Part shown: piece after piece, positions 63,780-64,000 of the stretch
Numbering within the stretch: the first letter of the stretch is position 1
Layout: every line of letters starts with the position of its first letter
Assembly: GCA_044508835.1 (NCBI GenBank)
Contig: JBIQHD010000007.1
Coordinates: 110,221 to 174,220 of the forward strand
Source: JAKFDI01 sp044508835
GTDB lineage: Bacteria > Pseudomonadota > Gammaproteobacteria > Burkholderiales > Burkholderiaceae_C
Reading direction: 5' to 3'
DNA length: 64,000 bases
Notes under the pieces: model-generated
What the model was told of the DNA's origin: nothing
Databases searched by the model: none
What the model saw: only the letters and a program-made list of their open reading frames with translations
Position numbers and translations under genes: made by a program

Positions 63780-64000
63780 GGTCTCGCCCCGGCGGGCGAC
63801 CTACTTTCTTTTGCTTCGCCAAAAGAAAGTAGGCAAAGAAAAGGCGACCCCGACGGAGGCGGTCCGCTGCGCGGACTGCTCTGCGGTGCTCGGAATTTGG
63901 CGCTCGCGCGAAACTCGCTACGCGCCCTATGGGCGCTGCGCTCAAACAGTCGCGCGAAGTCAGAAGACGAAGGCGCTGCGCGCCGCGCCAAACTCCTGCG
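63780..64000. repeat. long palindromic intergenic repeat running off the right edge
   Basis: It contains a perfect 13-bp stem, CTACTTTCTTTTG / CAAAAGAAAGTAG (63801-63813 with 63820-63832), with loop CTTCGC, followed by GGCAAAGAAAAGGCGACCCC and palindromic GCGGTCCGC/GCGGAC. This arrangement is a repeat known to recur across Burkholderiales genomes. The whole 412 bases after 63588 hold no protein gene. I see no T run that would make it a classic terminator. Confidence 0.7.

Overview
This is a 64-kb chromosomal window with very high G+C (roughly 70 percent by eye). Gene density is high and coding strands alternate. Several features point to a betaproteobacterium of the order Burkholderiales, probably the Rubrivivax/Leptothrix/Aquincola group (an inference): the neighbourhoods hemJ|hemB-corA and phoH-ybeY, a PEP-CTERM protein, DUF1840, DUF6776 and DUF6502 proteins, a cysteine-free Mg-type HemB, and interspersed palindromic repeats typical of that order. 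I see no rRNA, tRNA, CRISPR array, transposase, integrase or phage gene. Most of the window reads as a stable core chromosome.

Layout. 1-12 kb is housekeeping: a 2Fe-2S ferredoxin-like protein (cut by the edge), a VanZ protein, hemJ divergent from hemB with a candidate small RNA between them, corA, an EamA exporter, ybeY/phoH, a NarL-type two-component system, and ruvA and ruvB split by two copper-related genes. 12-25 kb holds a sterol-desaturase-like protein, a translationally coupled PEBP/phosphatase/D-threonine-aldolase operon, cfa-DUF1840, an FAH-family hydrolase, a coupled c-di-GMP pair (HD-GYP and GGDEF-EAL), and the bacterial NHEJ pair ku-ligD. 25-36 kb has a PAS-PAS hybrid kinase, a zinc alcohol dehydrogenase, a stand-alone SIR2 protein, a DUF4142 protein, the wreck of a CheB...REC regulator, an SH3 protein, an aldo/keto reductase, and a tannase-family lipoprotein divergent from a MarR regulator. 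36-47 kb has creA and a crotonase, tesB, metY, selD, a GGDEF-EAL protein, a small zinc-ribbon gene with a highly structured upstream RNA, and a membrane hybrid kinase.

47-64 kb is the most unusual part. An RpfF-like crotonase (the family that makes DSF fatty-acid signals) is coupled by a 4-base overlap to a haem-oxygenase-like non-haem-iron enzyme. Next come an unknown 110-residue protein and a PEP-CTERM protein with a candidate sigma-54 promoter. Farther on, five co-directional genes (DUF6502, DUF5666 lipoprotein, sigma-54 activator with Glu in place of the phospho-Asp, orphan periplasmic binding protein, HAMP-GGDEF) look like one regulatory unit. The window ends in a cluster of Burkholderiales-type intergenic repeats.

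How the parts work together: four proteins make or break c-di-GMP, and there are three sensor kinases. With the possible DSF-type synthase and a matrix-type PEP-CTERM protein, this suggests regulation of surface or biofilm life. Four copies of one palindromic repeat sit directly on stop codons, and two genes (ybeY, selD) start exactly where a repeat ends.
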